Shown in pieces: positions 23,528 to 32,732 of a stretch of DNA of 64,000 bases. The notes beneath the pieces were generated by a model, which saw nothing but the letters and a program-made list of their open reading frames with translations, made no database searches and was not told the DNA's origin. The stretch's first letter is position 1. Each line of letters opens with the position of its first letter. The position numbers and the translations under genes are program-made. This DNA is from Salipiger mucosus DSM 16094 (lineage in GTDB: Bacteria > Pseudomonadota > Alphaproteobacteria > Rhodobacterales > Rhodobacteraceae). The stretch is from positions 240,877 through 304,876 of the forward strand of contig NZ_KE557276.1 of assembly GCF_000442255.1 (NCBI RefSeq), written 5' to 3'.

Positions 23528-23585
23528 CTCGATATCCTCGTATGCGCCCCTTGTTGGCCGGGGCGTCATGGCATTGCGCGGGCGG

Positions 23586-24230
23586 TCAGCTGTCACGGGC
23601 CAACCCCTCCACCAGCGGAACGAAGCGCACGGGGCGCAACTCGTCATAGTCGAACCCCGCCTCGGTGCGGGTCACCCGGATCAGCCGCTGCACAGCGTCG
23701 GACTGGCCCACGGGCAGCACCATGATACCGCCGATGCGCAGTTGCGCCAAGAGCGGGCCGGGCGGATCCTCGGCCGCGGCGGTGACGATGATGCGGTCGA
23801 ACGGCGCCTGGTCGGCGAGACCGTGGCTGCCATCGGCTGTGAAGGCGGTGATATTGGCCAGATCGAGTGTCTCGAAGACCCGCCGCGCGGCGGCGACCAG
23901 CCGGCGGTGCCGGTCGACGGTATAGACCCGCCGGGCAAGCTGGCTGAGCACCGCGGCCTGGTACCCCGAGCCGGTGCCGACCTCGAGCACCTTGTCGCGC
24001 GCGCTGACCTTGAGCGCCTGCGTCATCAGCCCGACCACCGAGGGCTGCGAGATGGTCTGCCCGCAGGCGATCGGCAGGGGCATGTCCTCGTAGGCGCGTT
24101 CGGCGAAATACCCGGTGACAAAGGCGCCGCGGTCGATTTTCTCCATGGCCTCGAGCACCTGCGTCTCGGTCACGCCGCGTGAGCGCAACGCGAAGAGAAG
24201 CTGCATCTTGGCCTCGGCGTCGAAGCTCAT
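23586..24230 (-). CDS. pcm: protein-L-isoaspartate O-methyltransferase
   Basis: This 214-residue SAM-dependent enzyme repairs isoaspartyl residues in damaged proteins. Motifs are the conserved substrate segment [23 protein letters not shown] motif I ([19 protein letters not shown]) and post-motif [23 protein letters not shown]. The start ATG overlaps the surE stop (ATGA, 24227-24230), the usual surE-pcm coupling. The N-terminal 20 residues ([20 protein letters not shown]) are canonical. Confidence 0.95.
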   Translation of the reverse strand: MSFDAEAKMQLLFALRSRGVTETQVLEAMEKIDRGAFVTGYFAERAYEDMPLPIACGQTISQPSVVGLMTQALKVSARDKVLEVGTGSGYQAAVLSQLARRVYTVDRHRRLVAAARRVFETLDLANITAFTADGSHGLADQAPFDRIIVTAAAEDPPGPLLAQLRIGGIMVLPVGQSDAVQRLIRVTRTEAGFDYDELRPVRFVPLVEGLARDS

Positions 24231-25012
24231 GCGAAGGCGTCCCTCATGGCCGCCAGCGCGTCGTGCGCGGTCAGGTCGGCGCGCATGGGCGTGACGGTGA
24301 TCCGGCCCTCGAGGTTGCCGGCCACGTCGCTGCCCTCGGTCGCGGGGGCGCGCTGGTCGCCGCCCTTGACCCAGAGAAAGCGCCGCCCGGCGGGCGACAG
24401 ATGCGCCACGGCGGAAAACCGCGTGCCATGCCGGCGGCCCTGCGGCGCGAGGCTGGTGCCGCGCACCTTGTCGGCCGCCACCGGCGGGAAGTTCACGTTC
24501 CAGAAGAGCGGGTAGTCCGGGGTGCCGTCGTCGGTCAGCGACAGGATGCGCCGGACCACCTCGACGCCGTGCGTCGCGGCGGCCTCGAAGGGATTTTCCA
24601 GATCCCGCGTGCCGGGTCCGAGGTACTGCGAGAGCGCGATCGCGGGCAGCCCCTGCAACGCGCCTTCCATGGCGCCGCCGAGCGTGCCGGAATAGAGCGC
24701 GTTCTCGCCCGAGTTGTTGCCGCGGTTGACCCCCGAAAGCACGAGGTCCGGCGGCGTGCCGTCGAGCACGTCGTGCACCCCGGCCAGCACGCAGTCCGCC
24801 GGGCTGCCCTCGGCGGCAAAGCGGCGCGGCGCGAGCTCGCTGATCATCGTGGGATGGGTGTAGCTGATGCAATGCGCCACGCCCGACTGCTCGAAGGCCG
24901 GCGCGACGGTCCAGACCTCGCCGTCGGGGCCCGCGATCTCCTCGGCGATGGCTTGCAGGACCGCAAGGCCCGGCGCGTTGATACCGTCGTCGTTGGTGAT
25001 GAGAATACGCAT
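24227..25012 (-). CDS. surE: 5'/3'-nucleotidase SurE
   Basis: This 261-residue metal-dependent survival-protein nucleotidase has the metal-binding N terminus [15 protein letters not shown], then [25 protein letters not shown], which holds the further Asn/Ser ligands. SurE removes phosphate from nucleoside monophosphates, and its gene is classically next to pcm, as here. Confidence 0.96.
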   Translation of the reverse strand: MRILITNDDGINAPGLAVLQAIAEEIAGPDGEVWTVAPAFEQSGVAHCISYTHPTMISELAPRRFAAEGSPADCVLAGVHDVLDGTPPDLVLSGVNRGNNSGENALYSGTLGGAMEGALQGLPAIALSQYLGPGTRDLENPFEAAATHGVEVVRRILSLTDDGTPDYPLFWNVNFPPVAADKVRGTSLAPQGRRHGTRFSAVAHLSPAGRRFLWVKGGDQRAPATEGSDVAGNLEGRITVTPMRADLTAHDALAAMRDAFA

Positions 25013-25081
25013 GATCTGCCCCTGTTTGGCCCTGAATAGGGAAAGTGCAGGGCAGGGGCAAGCGGGCGCGGGCGCCCCGCG

Positions 25082-25731
25082 TCAGGGCAGGTCGAGACCG
25101 CCCAGAAGACGCGCGGCCTCGTCCGCCGGGCGCGCCAGCACCGACTTGTCCTCGCCCGGATGGAAGCGCATCCGCACGGTGGTGTCCATCGGCTGCGGCG
25201 ACAGGATCTCGACCCGGGGGCCGGTCTTGACCGTCTCGGCCGCCCAGGACCGCGCGAGCGCGATCTGCCCGGCCTTGGTGGTGCCGTAGTGGCCGTAGAA
25301 CTTCTCGCCGGCGTGGTCGTCCTCGAAGAACAGCGCGAGCCCGTCGGCCCCCAGCAGCGGCGTGATGTAGGGCACGAGGTGTCCCAGCGCCCGCAGATTG
25401 GTGTCGACCGAGCGCGCCCAGTCCTTGCCATCGATGTGGCTCGCCGGTGTCAGCGGGCCCGCGTGCACCGCCGTGTGCGCCCAGAGCGCCACGCCGCCCC
25501 AGCGGTCGTGGATACGAGCGGCAGAGCTGGGCCATGGCCTCGGGCTGGACGATGTCCATTGGGAGCCAGCGTGGCCGAGCCGCCCTTGGCCTTGATCCGG
25601 TCGTCGAGTGCCTCGAGCGCGCCCGTGGTGCGGCCGACGGCGACGATGTGGTAGCGGGGCGCGAGCGCCTCGGCGAGGGCGAAGCCCAGGCCGCGCGAGG
25701 CGCCGGTGACGAGTGCGATGCGATCGGTCAT
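25082..25731 (-). pseudogene. SDR family oxidoreductase disrupted by two +1 frameshifts
   Basis: The N-terminal frame begins [20 protein letters not shown] (NAD-binding motif TGxxxGxG). At about 25,560 the reading must shift to a frame reading [15 protein letters not shown], and at about 25,513 it must shift again to [21 protein letters not shown], continuing through the catalytic [10 protein letters not shown] (Tyr-x3-Lys) to LLGGLDLP. The span is 650 bases; deleting two bases, for instance an extra A in CCCAATGG and an extra T in TCGTATCC on the minus strand, gives a 215-residue SDR with all motifs. I favour local sequence errors over real decay because both halves are well preserved. Confidence 0.82.
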
Positions 25732-25789
25732 GGGGCAGGGGTTTCGGCGCAAAACGCGGCGGCGTCAAGGCCGCCGCGTCGTGCAGGGA

Positions 25790-26107
25790 TCAGGACGGAA
25801 TTTCGAGCCGCTCCGTGCGTCCGGAGCGCGAGACCACCACGCCATCCTCGCCGATGGCGACGACCTGTCGGCCGCCCACGCGGTCGCCGCGTCCGACCTG
25901 CGTGACCCGTCCGTTGGGCAGCCGCAACAGCGCGCGCATGTCGTCGGATGCACCGAAGACGCCCAGCACGATCAGGTCGCGCGGATTCATCCGGGCACGC
26001 GTCGTTGCCTTGGATTGTGCTTCTCCCTTCGATGAGACGAAGGGCGTGCGATACGTCGTGTCGAGATCCTCCGGCCGGGGCCGGGGACGCAGGGAAGTGT
26101 CGAGCAT
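25790..26107 (-). CDS. small PilP-like protein, unknown function
   Basis: The 105-residue protein has a charged, probably disordered N-terminal half (RPRPRPEDLDTTYRTPF) and a C-terminal domain, LIVLGVFGASDDMRALLRLP followed by VGRGDRVGGRQVVAIGEDGV, that resembles the PilP (type IV pilus lipoprotein) core. No other pilus gene is nearby, and no signal peptide or lipobox is visible. Start chosen at the ATG giving MLDTSLRPRP; the ribosome site is weak. Rhodobacteraceae carry related short proteins; role unknown. Confidence 0.65.
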   Translation of the reverse strand: MLDTSLRPRPRPEDLDTTYRTPFVSSKGEAQSKATTRARMNPRDLIVLGVFGASDDMRALLRLPNGRVTQVGRGDRVGGRQVVAIGEDGVVVSRSGRTERLEIPS

Positions 26108-26268
26108 GTCTGAAAACTCTGTTGCCTTGGAACGGCCGGCCCTCGGGCGCGGCACGAAGCGATGACATACCCCCCCGTCGCCATCCGGAAAAGGGGCGGC
26201 TTCGTGACATCGGCAGGCTGCCGCCGGCCCGGTGCGCACATCGGCGCCGAGCCGCGCAAGGCGCCTGC

Positions 26269-26823
26269 CTAGTCCTGTGCGAGGTGCGGCCGAATGTCGT
26301 GCCCTGCCGCCGCGTAGAGGTCGAGCAGCGCGTCGAAGCTGATGCCTCCGGCCTGCGCCTCGGCCAGCGGGCCGTCCTGCGCGGCGAGCGCCGGACGCTC
26401 CTGCGAGTCGGTGGCGGCCAGCGTGACCGGCGTGCCCTCGCTCTCCTCGAAGCCGGGCAGGGCGTTGGCAAGCAGGCCCTCGCCGCCGGCGAAACCGGCG
26501 CCTTCGAAGCTGTCGAGATAGGCGTGCAGCAGCTCGCGCGGCACCTCGGCCCAGGGGCCGAAGGCCAGCGCGTCGTCCGCGCCGCGCACCGGGACGTGCA
26601 GCACGCCGCGCAGGAAATACTGGGCGTCCAGGCGGCAGAGCTCGGGCGTCAGGCGGTCCTCGCCCACGCGCAGCTCGTCATCCTCGCGCGGGCCGTGGGG
26701 CCATGCGTCGGGCGCTTCGAAGCCAAGGTCGAAGATCCCCGAGAAGCGCCGCCCGCAGCAGGGGCAGGCGCGGTCTGGATCGTTGAAGCGGCGCCAGCGT
26801 GCGTCGAGGTCGAGAAGGCTCAC
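26269..26823 (-). CDS. DUF2199 domain-containing protein
   Basis: This 184-residue cytoplasmic protein of the DUF2199 family has an N-terminal CPCCGRRFSGIFDLGFEAPD (a CxxC knuckle typical of the family) and a conserved core (RAFVxVPVRG-like segment FLRGVLHVPVRGADDALAFG, then WAEVPRELLHAYLD). The function of the family is unknown. The GTG start overlaps the purF stop as GTGA (26820-26823), so it is translationally coupled to purF. Confidence 0.88.
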   Translation of the reverse strand: MSLLDLDARWRRFNDPDRACPCCGRRFSGIFDLGFEAPDAWPHGPREDDELRVGEDRLTPELCRLDAQYFLRGVLHVPVRGADDALAFGPWAEVPRELLHAYLDSFEGAGFAGGEGLLANALPGFEESEGTPVTLAATDSQERPALAAQDGPLAEAQAGGISFDALLDLYAAAGHDIRPHLAQD

Positions 26824-28304
26824 TCGGCCGCCGTCTTGAGCTGGAAGCCCTTCTCGATCATGTCCGAGGGTTCCACCGGGTATTCCCCCGAGAAGCAGGC
26901 GTCGCAATACTGCGGGCAGTCGGCCTTGCGGCCCGACGCCTCGCCAACGGCGCGGTAAAGCCCGTCGAGCGAGACGAACTTCAGCGAGTCGACGCCCAGG
27001 TGGTCGCGCATTTCGTCCTCGGACATCGTGGCGGCCAGCAGCTTTTCCCGTTGCGGCGTGTCGACGCCGTAGAAGCAGGGCCAGGACGTGGGCGGCGAGG
27101 CGATGCGGAAGTGCACCTCGGCCGCGCCGGCGTCGAGGATCATTTCCTTGATCTTGCGCGAGGTCGTGCCGCGCACGACCGAGTCGTCGACCAGGATCAC
27201 CCGCTTGCCTCGGATGAGCGCGCGGTTGACGTTGAGCTTGAGCCGCACGCCCATGTTCCGGATCTGCTCGGTCGGCTCGATGAAGGTCCGGCCCATGTAC
27301 TGGTTGCGGATGATCCCCATGCCGTAGGGAATGCCCGACTCGTGCGCGAAGCCGATGGCGGCCGGCGTGCCGCTGTCGGGCACAGGGCAGACGAGATCGG
27401 CATCGACGGGCGCTTCGCGCGCCAGCTCGACGCCGATCTGGCGCCGCGTCTCGTAGACCGAGCGGCCGCCGATGATCGAATCGGGGCGCGAGAAATAGAC
27501 GTGCTCGAAGATGCAGAAGCGCGAACGCTGCGGGCGGAAGGGGCGGATGCTCTCGACACCCTTCTCGGTGATGACCACCATCTCGCCTGGCTCGATCTCG
27601 CGGACGTATTCGGCACCGATGATGTCGAGCGCGCAGGTCTCGGAGGACAGCACCCAGCCGTCGCCGACCTTGCCCAGCACCAGCGGCCGCACGCCCAGCG
27701 GGTCGCGCACGCCGATCAGCTTGGTCCGCGTCATGGCGACGACCGAGAAGGCCCCCTCGACGCGGCGCAGCGCGTCTTCCATCCGGGCGGGGATGTCGCG
27801 CTGCAGCGAGCGGGCCATGAGGTGGATGATGCACTCGCTGTCGCTGGAGCTCTGGAAGATCGACCCACGGTCGATCAGCTCGCGGCGCAGCGCCTCGGCA
27901 TTGGTGATGTTGCCGTTGTGGGCGATGGCAGCGCCGCCCATCGAGAACTCGCCGAAGAAGGGCTGCACGTCGCGGATCGCGGCGCCCTTGGACCCGGCGG
28001 TGGAATAGCGGACGTGGCCGATGGCCAGCGAGCCCGGCAGTGTTTCCATCAGCGAGGCGCGGGTAAAGTTGTCGCGGACGTAGCCGAAGCGGCGGGCCGA
28101 GTTGAACCCCTCGTCCGGGGCGTAGGACACGATGCCGCCGGCCTCCTGGCCGCGGTGCTGCAGCGCGTGCAGCCCGAGGGCCACGAAGTTGGCGGCGTCG
28201 GTCACGCCGACGACCCCGAAGACGCCGCACTCTTCGTGCAGGGTATCTCCCTCGGCGGCGTCGAAGTCGAAGGGATGGGTGGGCGGCATCTGGCGCTCGG
28301 ACAA
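26820..28304 (-). CDS. purF: amidophosphoribosyltransferase
   Basis: The enzyme of about 494 residues makes 5-phosphoribosylamine from PRPP and glutamine, the first step of purine synthesis. The N-terminal glutaminase nucleophile is the Cys in LHEECGVFGVVGV, after a short propeptide; the glutaminase domain continues through RYSTAGSKG and HNGNITNAE. The PRPP loop is VILVDDSVVRGTTSRKI. Cysteines in ADCPQYCDACFSG suggest the FeS type. The longest start is a TTG with GGAG upstream; an ATG 15 bases later (MPPTHPF) is equally plausible. The gene follows cvpA as in many proteobacteria. Confidence 0.96.
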   Translation of the reverse strand: MSERQMPPTHPFDFDAAEGDTLHEECGVFGVVGVTDAANFVALGLHALQHRGQEAGGIVSYAPDEGFNSARRFGYVRDNFTRASLMETLPGSLAIGHVRYSTAGSKGAAIRDVQPFFGEFSMGGAAIAHNGNITNAEALRRELIDRGSIFQSSSDSECIIHLMARSLQRDIPARMEDALRRVEGAFSVVAMTRTKLIGVRDPLGVRPLVLGKVGDGWVLSSETCALDIIGAEYVREIEPGEMVVITEKGVESIRPFRPQRSRFCIFEHVYFSRPDSIIGGRSVYETRRQIGVELAREAPVDADLVCPVPDSGTPAAIGFAHESGIPYGMGIIRNQYMGRTFIEPTEQIRNMGVRLKLNVNRALIRGKRVILVDDSVVRGTTSRKIKEMILDAGAAEVHFRIASPPTSWPCFYGVDTPQREKLLAATMSEDEMRDHLGVDSLKFVSLDGLYRAVGEASGRKADCPQYCDACFSGEYPVEPSDMIEKGFQLKTAAE

Positions 28305-28450
28305 GGGCGGCTCCGAATCCTGTATGCGGGAATGGCCCCTCCATACTCTCCCGAGGGACCACTGTCACGGAAGGATCACATAACGACCGCGCGAACTTGT
28401 AACAGGTCGCGGTGGTGCCGCGCGCCTGCACAAAGGCGGGTCGAAAGCAA

Positions 28451-29023
28451 TCAGGCGTCGTTCGGGCCGGGGGCTTCGCAGACGCTCACGAGGCTTTCGT
28501 ACTGGCTGGTGATCCAGCCGAGCGCCTGCTCGGGGTTCTGACCCTCGATCCGGTCAGTGAACTGCGAGAAGATCGCCGCCGAGCGCGAGTTGTCGATCAT
28601 CGGCGTGTCCTGCGCGGTCATGACCGTTTCGTAGACGAAGAAGGCCACGGCCACGAGAACGATGCCGCGCACCACGCCGAAGAGGAACCCGAGCCCCTGA
28701 TCCAGCCCGCCGAGCGCGGAGCGCTGCACGAGACCGGCGAAGACCGGCGTGAAGAGCGAGAAGAGCACCAGCCCGAGCGCGAAGACGGCGGCGAAGGCGG
28801 CGATGATCGAGAGTTCGCAGCTGTCGGACAGGAATTCACCGATGACCGGAACTTCCTTGACCAGCGGCTGAAGCTGGGGCGCGAAGATCACCGCGAGGAT
28901 CGCGGCCGCGATCCAGCCCAGGATGGCCAGTGCCTCGCGTACGAGGCCGCGGGAGTATGCCAGCAGTGCCGAAAGCACGATGACGACCGCGACCACCGCG
29001 TCGACGACTGTGAATCCGTCCAT
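28451..29023 (-). CDS. CvpA-family inner membrane protein
   Basis: The 190-residue protein has four predicted transmembrane helices (VVDAVVAVVIVLSALLAYSRG; LAILGWIAAAILAVIFA; IIAAFAAVFALGLVLFSLFT; GVVRGIVLVAVAFFVYETVM), the CvpA/colicin V production plan. Its gene is typically just upstream of purF, as here. A role in envelope homeostasis has been proposed for the family; the molecular function is not settled. Confidence 0.9.
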   Translation of the reverse strand: MDGFTVVDAVVAVVIVLSALLAYSRGLVREALAILGWIAAAILAVIFAPQLQPLVKEVPVIGEFLSDSCELSIIAAFAAVFALGLVLFSLFTPVFAGLVQRSALGGLDQGLGFLFGVVRGIVLVAVAFFVYETVMTAQDTPMIDNSRSAAIFSQFTDRIEGQNPEQALGWITSQYESLVSVCEAPGPNDA

Positions 29024-29074
29024 GGAACCGTTCCTTGTCCGCTGCGCCGTGCCGGCGCCGAATGTCCGCCGCGC

Positions 29075-30442
29075 CTATCCGGCGCCGAAAATATCTCCGA
29101 CGACTGCTGCCAGATCGGGCTTTTGCGTCAGCGTCATGCCGCCCGAACCGGCGGCCTTGCCGCCCTCCGGGAGGATCGCCGTGGAGAAACCAAGTTTTTG
29201 CGCCTCTTTCAACCGGTTTTCCGTCTGCGCCACCGGACGCAGCGCGCCGGACAGCGAGATTTCTCCGAAAACAACGGTTTCCGCGGGCAATGCCGTATCC
29301 TCGCGCGCTGAAAGAAGCGCCGCGGCGACGGCGAGGTCGGCCGCGGGTTCCGCGATGCGGATGCCGCCGGCGACGTTGAGATAGACGTCGAGCCCCGCGA
29401 AGGGGATGCCGCAGCGCGATTCCAGCACCGCGAGGATCATCGCCAGCCGCCCGCCGTCCCAGCCGACGACCGAGCGGCGCGGCTGCGAGTGCGGGGTGGG
29501 CGAAACGAGCGCCTGGAATTCCACCAGGACCGGCCGCGTGCCCTCGATTCCGGCAAAGACGGTGGAGCCGGGCGCCGTTTGACCGCGCTCCGACAGGAAA
29601 AGCGCCGAGGGGTTGGCCACCTCGGAGAGGCCCCCGCCGGTCATCTCGAAGACGCCGATCTCGTCGGCGGGGCCGAAGCGGTTCTTGACGCTGCGCAGGA
29701 TGCGGAACTGGTGACCGCGCTCGCCCTCGAAGTAGAGCACCGTGTCGACCATGTGCTCGACCACGCGGGGGCCGGCGATCTGGCCCTCCTTGGTGACGTG
29801 GCCCACCATGATGACGGCGGTGTTCCGGCGCTTGGCGAAGTTCGTGAGCTCGTGCGCGGCGGCGCGCACCTGGCTCACCGAGCCGGGCGCGCTGTCGACG
29901 TTGTCGGCCCACATGGTCTGGATCGAGTCGATGATGATGAGGCCCGGGCGCTCGGCCTCGAGGGTGGTGAGGATGTCGCGCAGGTTGGTTTCGGCTGCGA
30001 GCTTGACCGGCGCGTCGGCCAGTCCCAGCCGCTGGGCGCGCATGCGAACCTGCGCGCTGGCTTCCTCGCCGCTGGCATAGACGACGCCCAGCCCGGCCTT
30101 GGAAAAGGCCGCGGCGGCCTGCAGGAGCAGCGTGGACTTGCCGATGCCGGGATCGCCGCCGACCAGCACGGCGGAGCCGGGCACCAGCCCGCCGCCCAGC
30201 ACGCGGTCGAGCTCGGCGATGCCGCTGGCACTGCGCGGGGGCGGCGCCTCGGCGGTCGAGAGGTCGTGCAGCGCCACGGCCTTGCCGCGCGAGCTGCCCA
30301 GCGTCTTGCCCGCGGGTCCCTGCGACAGCGGAGTTTCTTCCTGGATGGTGTTCCACTCGCCGCAGGATTCGCAGCGGCCCGACCACTTGGAAAAGGTGGC
30401 CCCGCAGGACTGACACACGAAGGTCTTGGAGGATTTCGCCAT
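29075..30442 (-). CDS. radA: DNA repair protein RadA
   Basis: This 455-residue RecA-like DNA branch-migration helicase has a four-Cys zinc finger at the N terminus (FVCQSCGATFSKWSGRCESCG), Walker A GDPGIGKSTLLLQ near residue 100, the RadA-specific KNRFG motif (SVKNRFGPADEIG) and a C-terminal Lon-like domain (GLDVYLNVAGGIRIAEPAAD). The gene lies 51 bases upstream of cvpA on the same strand. Standard length and motifs. Confidence 0.96.
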   Translation of the reverse strand: MAKSSKTFVCQSCGATFSKWSGRCESCGEWNTIQEETPLSQGPAGKTLGSSRGKAVALHDLSTAEAPPPRSASGIAELDRVLGGGLVPGSAVLVGGDPGIGKSTLLLQAAAAFSKAGLGVVYASGEEASAQVRMRAQRLGLADAPVKLAAETNLRDILTTLEAERPGLIIIDSIQTMWADNVDSAPGSVSQVRAAAHELTNFAKRRNTAVIMVGHVTKEGQIAGPRVVEHMVDTVLYFEGERGHQFRILRSVKNRFGPADEIGVFEMTGGGLSEVANPSALFLSERGQTAPGSTVFAGIEGTRPVLVEFQALVSPTPHSQPRRSVVGWDGGRLAMILAVLESRCGIPFAGLDVYLNVAGGIRIAEPAADLAVAAALLSAREDTALPAETVVFGEISLSGALRPVAQTENRLKEAQKLGFSTAILPEGGKAAGSGGMTLTQKPDLAAVVGDIFGAG

Positions 30443-30485
30443 GCCGCCTTCTAGGCGCAGCTTCGGTCCGGGGGCAAGCGCGCGG

Positions 30486-31358
30486 TTATTCCGCGGCGCG
30501 CTGCGCGGCCGTCAGCGTGACCACGCGCGGGTCTGGCGCCTGGCGTGCGGCGGCGATCGCCGGTGCGGCCGGCCGTTCGGCGGGCGCGTCGTGCTCGGGC
30601 AGGGGCTCGGCCACCGGTGCATCGGCGGTCTCGTCCTCCTGCGCCGGCGCCTCGGAGAGGATCTCGGGCAGGATTTCGTCGAGTTCCTCGAGCAGGCGGG
30701 CCAGCTGCGCCTCGGCCACGGATTCCTCGAGTTCCACCCGCGTGTGCCAGGTGCGCATGTCGTTGACGACAGCCTTGGCCTCTTCGATGCGGATATTGAA
30801 ATCCTCGATCTCCTGCTGCCGCGCTGTCAGGAAGTCGCGCGCCCGCTGCACGTTGCCGTCGGAGTAGGTCTGCGCCAGCTCGCGCGAGATGTGGCTCATC
30901 TGCGCCGCCACCTCGAGAACCGAGGGCTCGAGGTCGGCGAGATCGGGGTGGTCGCGCAGGAAGGCGATGCGCTCGCGCACCGAATCGAACTCGGAGGGCA
31001 GCTTGAAGACGCCTTCGCGGTCTGCACGGTGCGACGCGGCATAGGCGCGGGCCACGTCCTTCATGTTCATGTGGAAGCGCCGGTGCGAGGTCTCGAGCGC
31101 CATGATCCGGCCGTTCGCGGGCAGGAAGAAGAGCAGTCCGACAGCGAGCGCGGTGATGCCGAGCTGAACGTAGATGCCGGCGTCGGGGACAATCTGGTCG
31201 CCGAATCTCATGTCGAGGGTGAGCCAGGAGGCGTAACCTGTTGCGCAGGCTATAGAATACAAGACAAGGGCTGCTGCGAGAGCGATGATTGCGATGAGCG
31301 AAAGTCGCTGCATCAGGTCACGCAGGAAATAGCCTGCGGCACGTGCCGGCATTGTCAT
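30486..31358 (-). CDS. conserved membrane-anchored coiled-coil protein, unknown function
   Basis: The 290-residue protein has two N-terminal membrane helices (LSLIAIIALAAALVLYSIACA and VQLGITALAVGLLFFLPANG), then a long helical region (HRRFHMNMKDVARAY; REGVFKLPSEFDSVRERIAF; RELAQTYSDGNVQRARDFL; QQEIEDFNIRIEEAKAVVND) and a proline/acid-rich C-terminal tail. I remember similar Rhodobacteraceae proteins labelled DNA repair protein, a name the sequence itself does not explain. It is upstream of radA on the same strand, 43 bases away, which may be the origin of that label. Confidence 0.75.
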   Translation of the reverse strand: MTMPARAAGYFLRDLMQRLSLIAIIALAAALVLYSIACATGYASWLTLDMRFGDQIVPDAGIYVQLGITALAVGLLFFLPANGRIMALETSHRRFHMNMKDVARAYAASHRADREGVFKLPSEFDSVRERIAFLRDHPDLADLEPSVLEVAAQMSHISRELAQTYSDGNVQRARDFLTARQQEIEDFNIRIEEAKAVVNDMRTWHTRVELEESVAEAQLARLLEELDEILPEILSEAPAQEDETADAPVAEPLPEHDAPAERPAAPAIAAARQAPDPRVVTLTAAQRAAE

Positions 31359-31442
31359 CGCAAGTCCCTCGCGAAAATCGTCTTGTTAATAAATATATCG
31401 CCCAGAGTAACCTGAAGGTTTCAAAATGACCTAGATTTTTTT

Positions 31443-31466
31443 CCAAAAGGCGATTTTGTTTCGCCG
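31443..31466 (-). terminator. possible terminator downstream of the mla-type operon
   Basis: On the minus strand GGCGA (31465-31461), a 7-base loop and TCGCC (31453-31449) are followed by TTTTGG and an A-run. The surrounding 31,380-31,500 is the most A+T-rich stretch of this part of the window and holds no gene that I can see; it should include the promoter of the coiled-coil protein. Confidence 0.5.
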
Positions 31467-31566
31467 GTAGCAACAATTTTTGATTTTGAAAGGAAGTGTC
31501 GGCGTGGCACGCGTCAATGCACGGGAGGCGCTTCCGCCGTCGTCAAGCCATGCCGAGAGCGGATTG

Positions 31567-31588
31567 GCGTATTTGGAACAAGAAGAAG
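31567..31588 (-). repeat. dispersed 22-bp intergenic element, copy B
   Basis: The minus-strand reading starts CTTCTTCTTGTTCC and ends AAATACGC, identical to copy A over 22 bases. It begins 11 bases after the stop of the membrane-protein gene at 31600, in sense orientation. Confidence 0.75.
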
Positions 31589-31599
31589 GACCGGGCGGC

Positions 31600-31989
31600 T
31601 CAGACGAGCCTGGTCGCGATCCAGAGACCCACGAGGCCCCAGAGCGCCAGCGCGTGGACCAGGTCGATCCAGCGGGCCCGGGGACGGGGCAGCATGGCGC
31701 TGGCCGCCAGCGGGACGGACGGAAGAAGGAGGCCCCACATTCCCTGTCCCCCGGCCATGAAGCGCGCCGCCGGGGCATAGGCGGGATGGGAGGCGAGGTT
31801 CATGACGGGGGCCAGCGTGATCGCGATGCCCGCGAGCGCAAGGCCCATGGCAAGGAAGGCCGCGAGCCGCGACCAGCGCGCGCTGAAGGCGAGCCGCAGC
31901 AGCGCGAGCACGGCGACGAGTTCGAGGTAGACGAAGGTCTTCACGAAGACGAAGGCCAGCAGGACGGGATGCGGATCGAACGCGGTCAT
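31600..31989 (-). CDS. small multi-helix membrane protein, unknown function
   Basis: The 129-residue protein has about four hydrophobic helices (LLAFVFVKTFVYLELVAVLAL; LAAFLAMGLALAGIAITLAP; GLLLPSVPLAASAML; LVHALALWGLVGLWIATRLV). I recognise no family. The start ATG overlaps the ATPase stop as ATGA (31986-31989), so it is coupled to the lipid-transport operon and may be an accessory subunit; that is inference from position only. Confidence 0.72.
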   Translation of the reverse strand: MTAFDPHPVLLAFVFVKTFVYLELVAVLALLRLAFSARWSRLAAFLAMGLALAGIAITLAPVMNLASHPAYAPAARFMAGGQGMWGLLLPSVPLAASAMLPRPRARWIDLVHALALWGLVGLWIATRLV

Positions 31990-32732
31990 CGGACGGCCTC
32001 GATCGGGCCCTCGGCGCGGCCGTGGATGAACTGCTGCAGGAAGGGGTCCGGGGCGGCGTCCATCTTTGCGACGGGGCCGGACCACTTGATCATCCCGTCG
32101 TGCAGCATGGCGACATCGTCGGCGATGGCGCGGACCGAGCTCATGTCGTGGGTGATGGTCATGGCGGTGGCGCCCATCTCGGTCACGATTTCGCGGATCA
32201 GGTCGTTGATGACGCCGGCCATGATCGGGTCGAGGCCGGTGGTGGGCTCGTCGAAGAAGATGATTTCGGGCTCGGCGGCGATGGCGCGGGCGAGGCCCAC
32301 GCGTTTCTGCATGCCGCCCGAGAGCTCGGCGGGAAGCTTGTCGGCGACCTCGGGCTTCAGGCCCACCCGGCGCAGTTTCTCGACGGCGATGGCGCGCGCC
32401 TCGTCGCGCGGGCGCTTGAGCGGGCCGCGCAGCAGGCGGAAGGCGACGTTCTGCCAGACCGGGAGCGAATCGAAGAGCGCGCCGCCCTGGAAGAGCATCC
32501 CGAAACGCGCGAGAAAGGCGTCGCGGTCGCCCTGGTGCACGTCGCGTCCGTCGAGCTCGATGGTGCCGGCGTCGGGTTCGACCAGCCCCAGGATGCATTT
32601 GAGCATCACCGACTTGCCCGTGCCCGAGCCGCCGATGATGACCATCGAGGTGCCGCTCTCGACGCGCAGGTCCACGCCGCGCAGGACCGCGTTGCCGTCG
32701 AAGCTCTTGTGGACGCCGGACAGGGTGATCAT
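31986..32732 (-). CDS. MlaF-like ABC transporter ATP-binding protein
   Basis: The 248-residue ATPase has Walker A IIGGSGTGKSVMLKCILGL near residue 37, signature LSGGMQKRVGLARAIA and Walker B IIFFDEPTTGLDPIMAGV, all in the form characteristic of the MCE/Mla phospholipid transporter family (GTGKS, LSGGMxKR). With the MlaE-like permease encoded upstream it would move lipids between inner and outer membranes. No MCE-domain (MlaD) gene is in the window; it may lie elsewhere, or the small membrane protein may substitute. Confidence 0.9.
   Translation of the reverse strand: MITLSGVHKSFDGNAVLRGVDLRVESGTSMVIIGGSGTGKSVMLKCILGLVEPDAGTIELDGRDVHQGDRDAFLARFGMLFQGGALFDSLPVWQNVAFRLLRGPLKRPRDEARAIAVEKLRRVGLKPEVADKLPAELSGGMQKRVGLARAIAAEPEIIFFDEPTTGLDPIMAGVINDLIREIVTEMGATAMTITHDMSSVRAIADDVAMLHDGMIKWSGPVAKMDAAPDPFLQQFIHGRAEGPIEAVR

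Noticed and set aside
26269-26823. The CPCC zinc-knuckle-like start of the DUF2199 protein considered as a DNA-binding zinc finger
   Set aside because: Only one CxxC pair is present, and it is a usual feature of the DUF2199 family with no second metal pair nearby.
31380-31500. A+T-rich island considered as a mobile-element insertion or origin
   Set aside because: It is only about 120 bases, has no inverted-repeat ends, target duplication or DnaA-box cluster, and is explained by a terminator plus a promoter.
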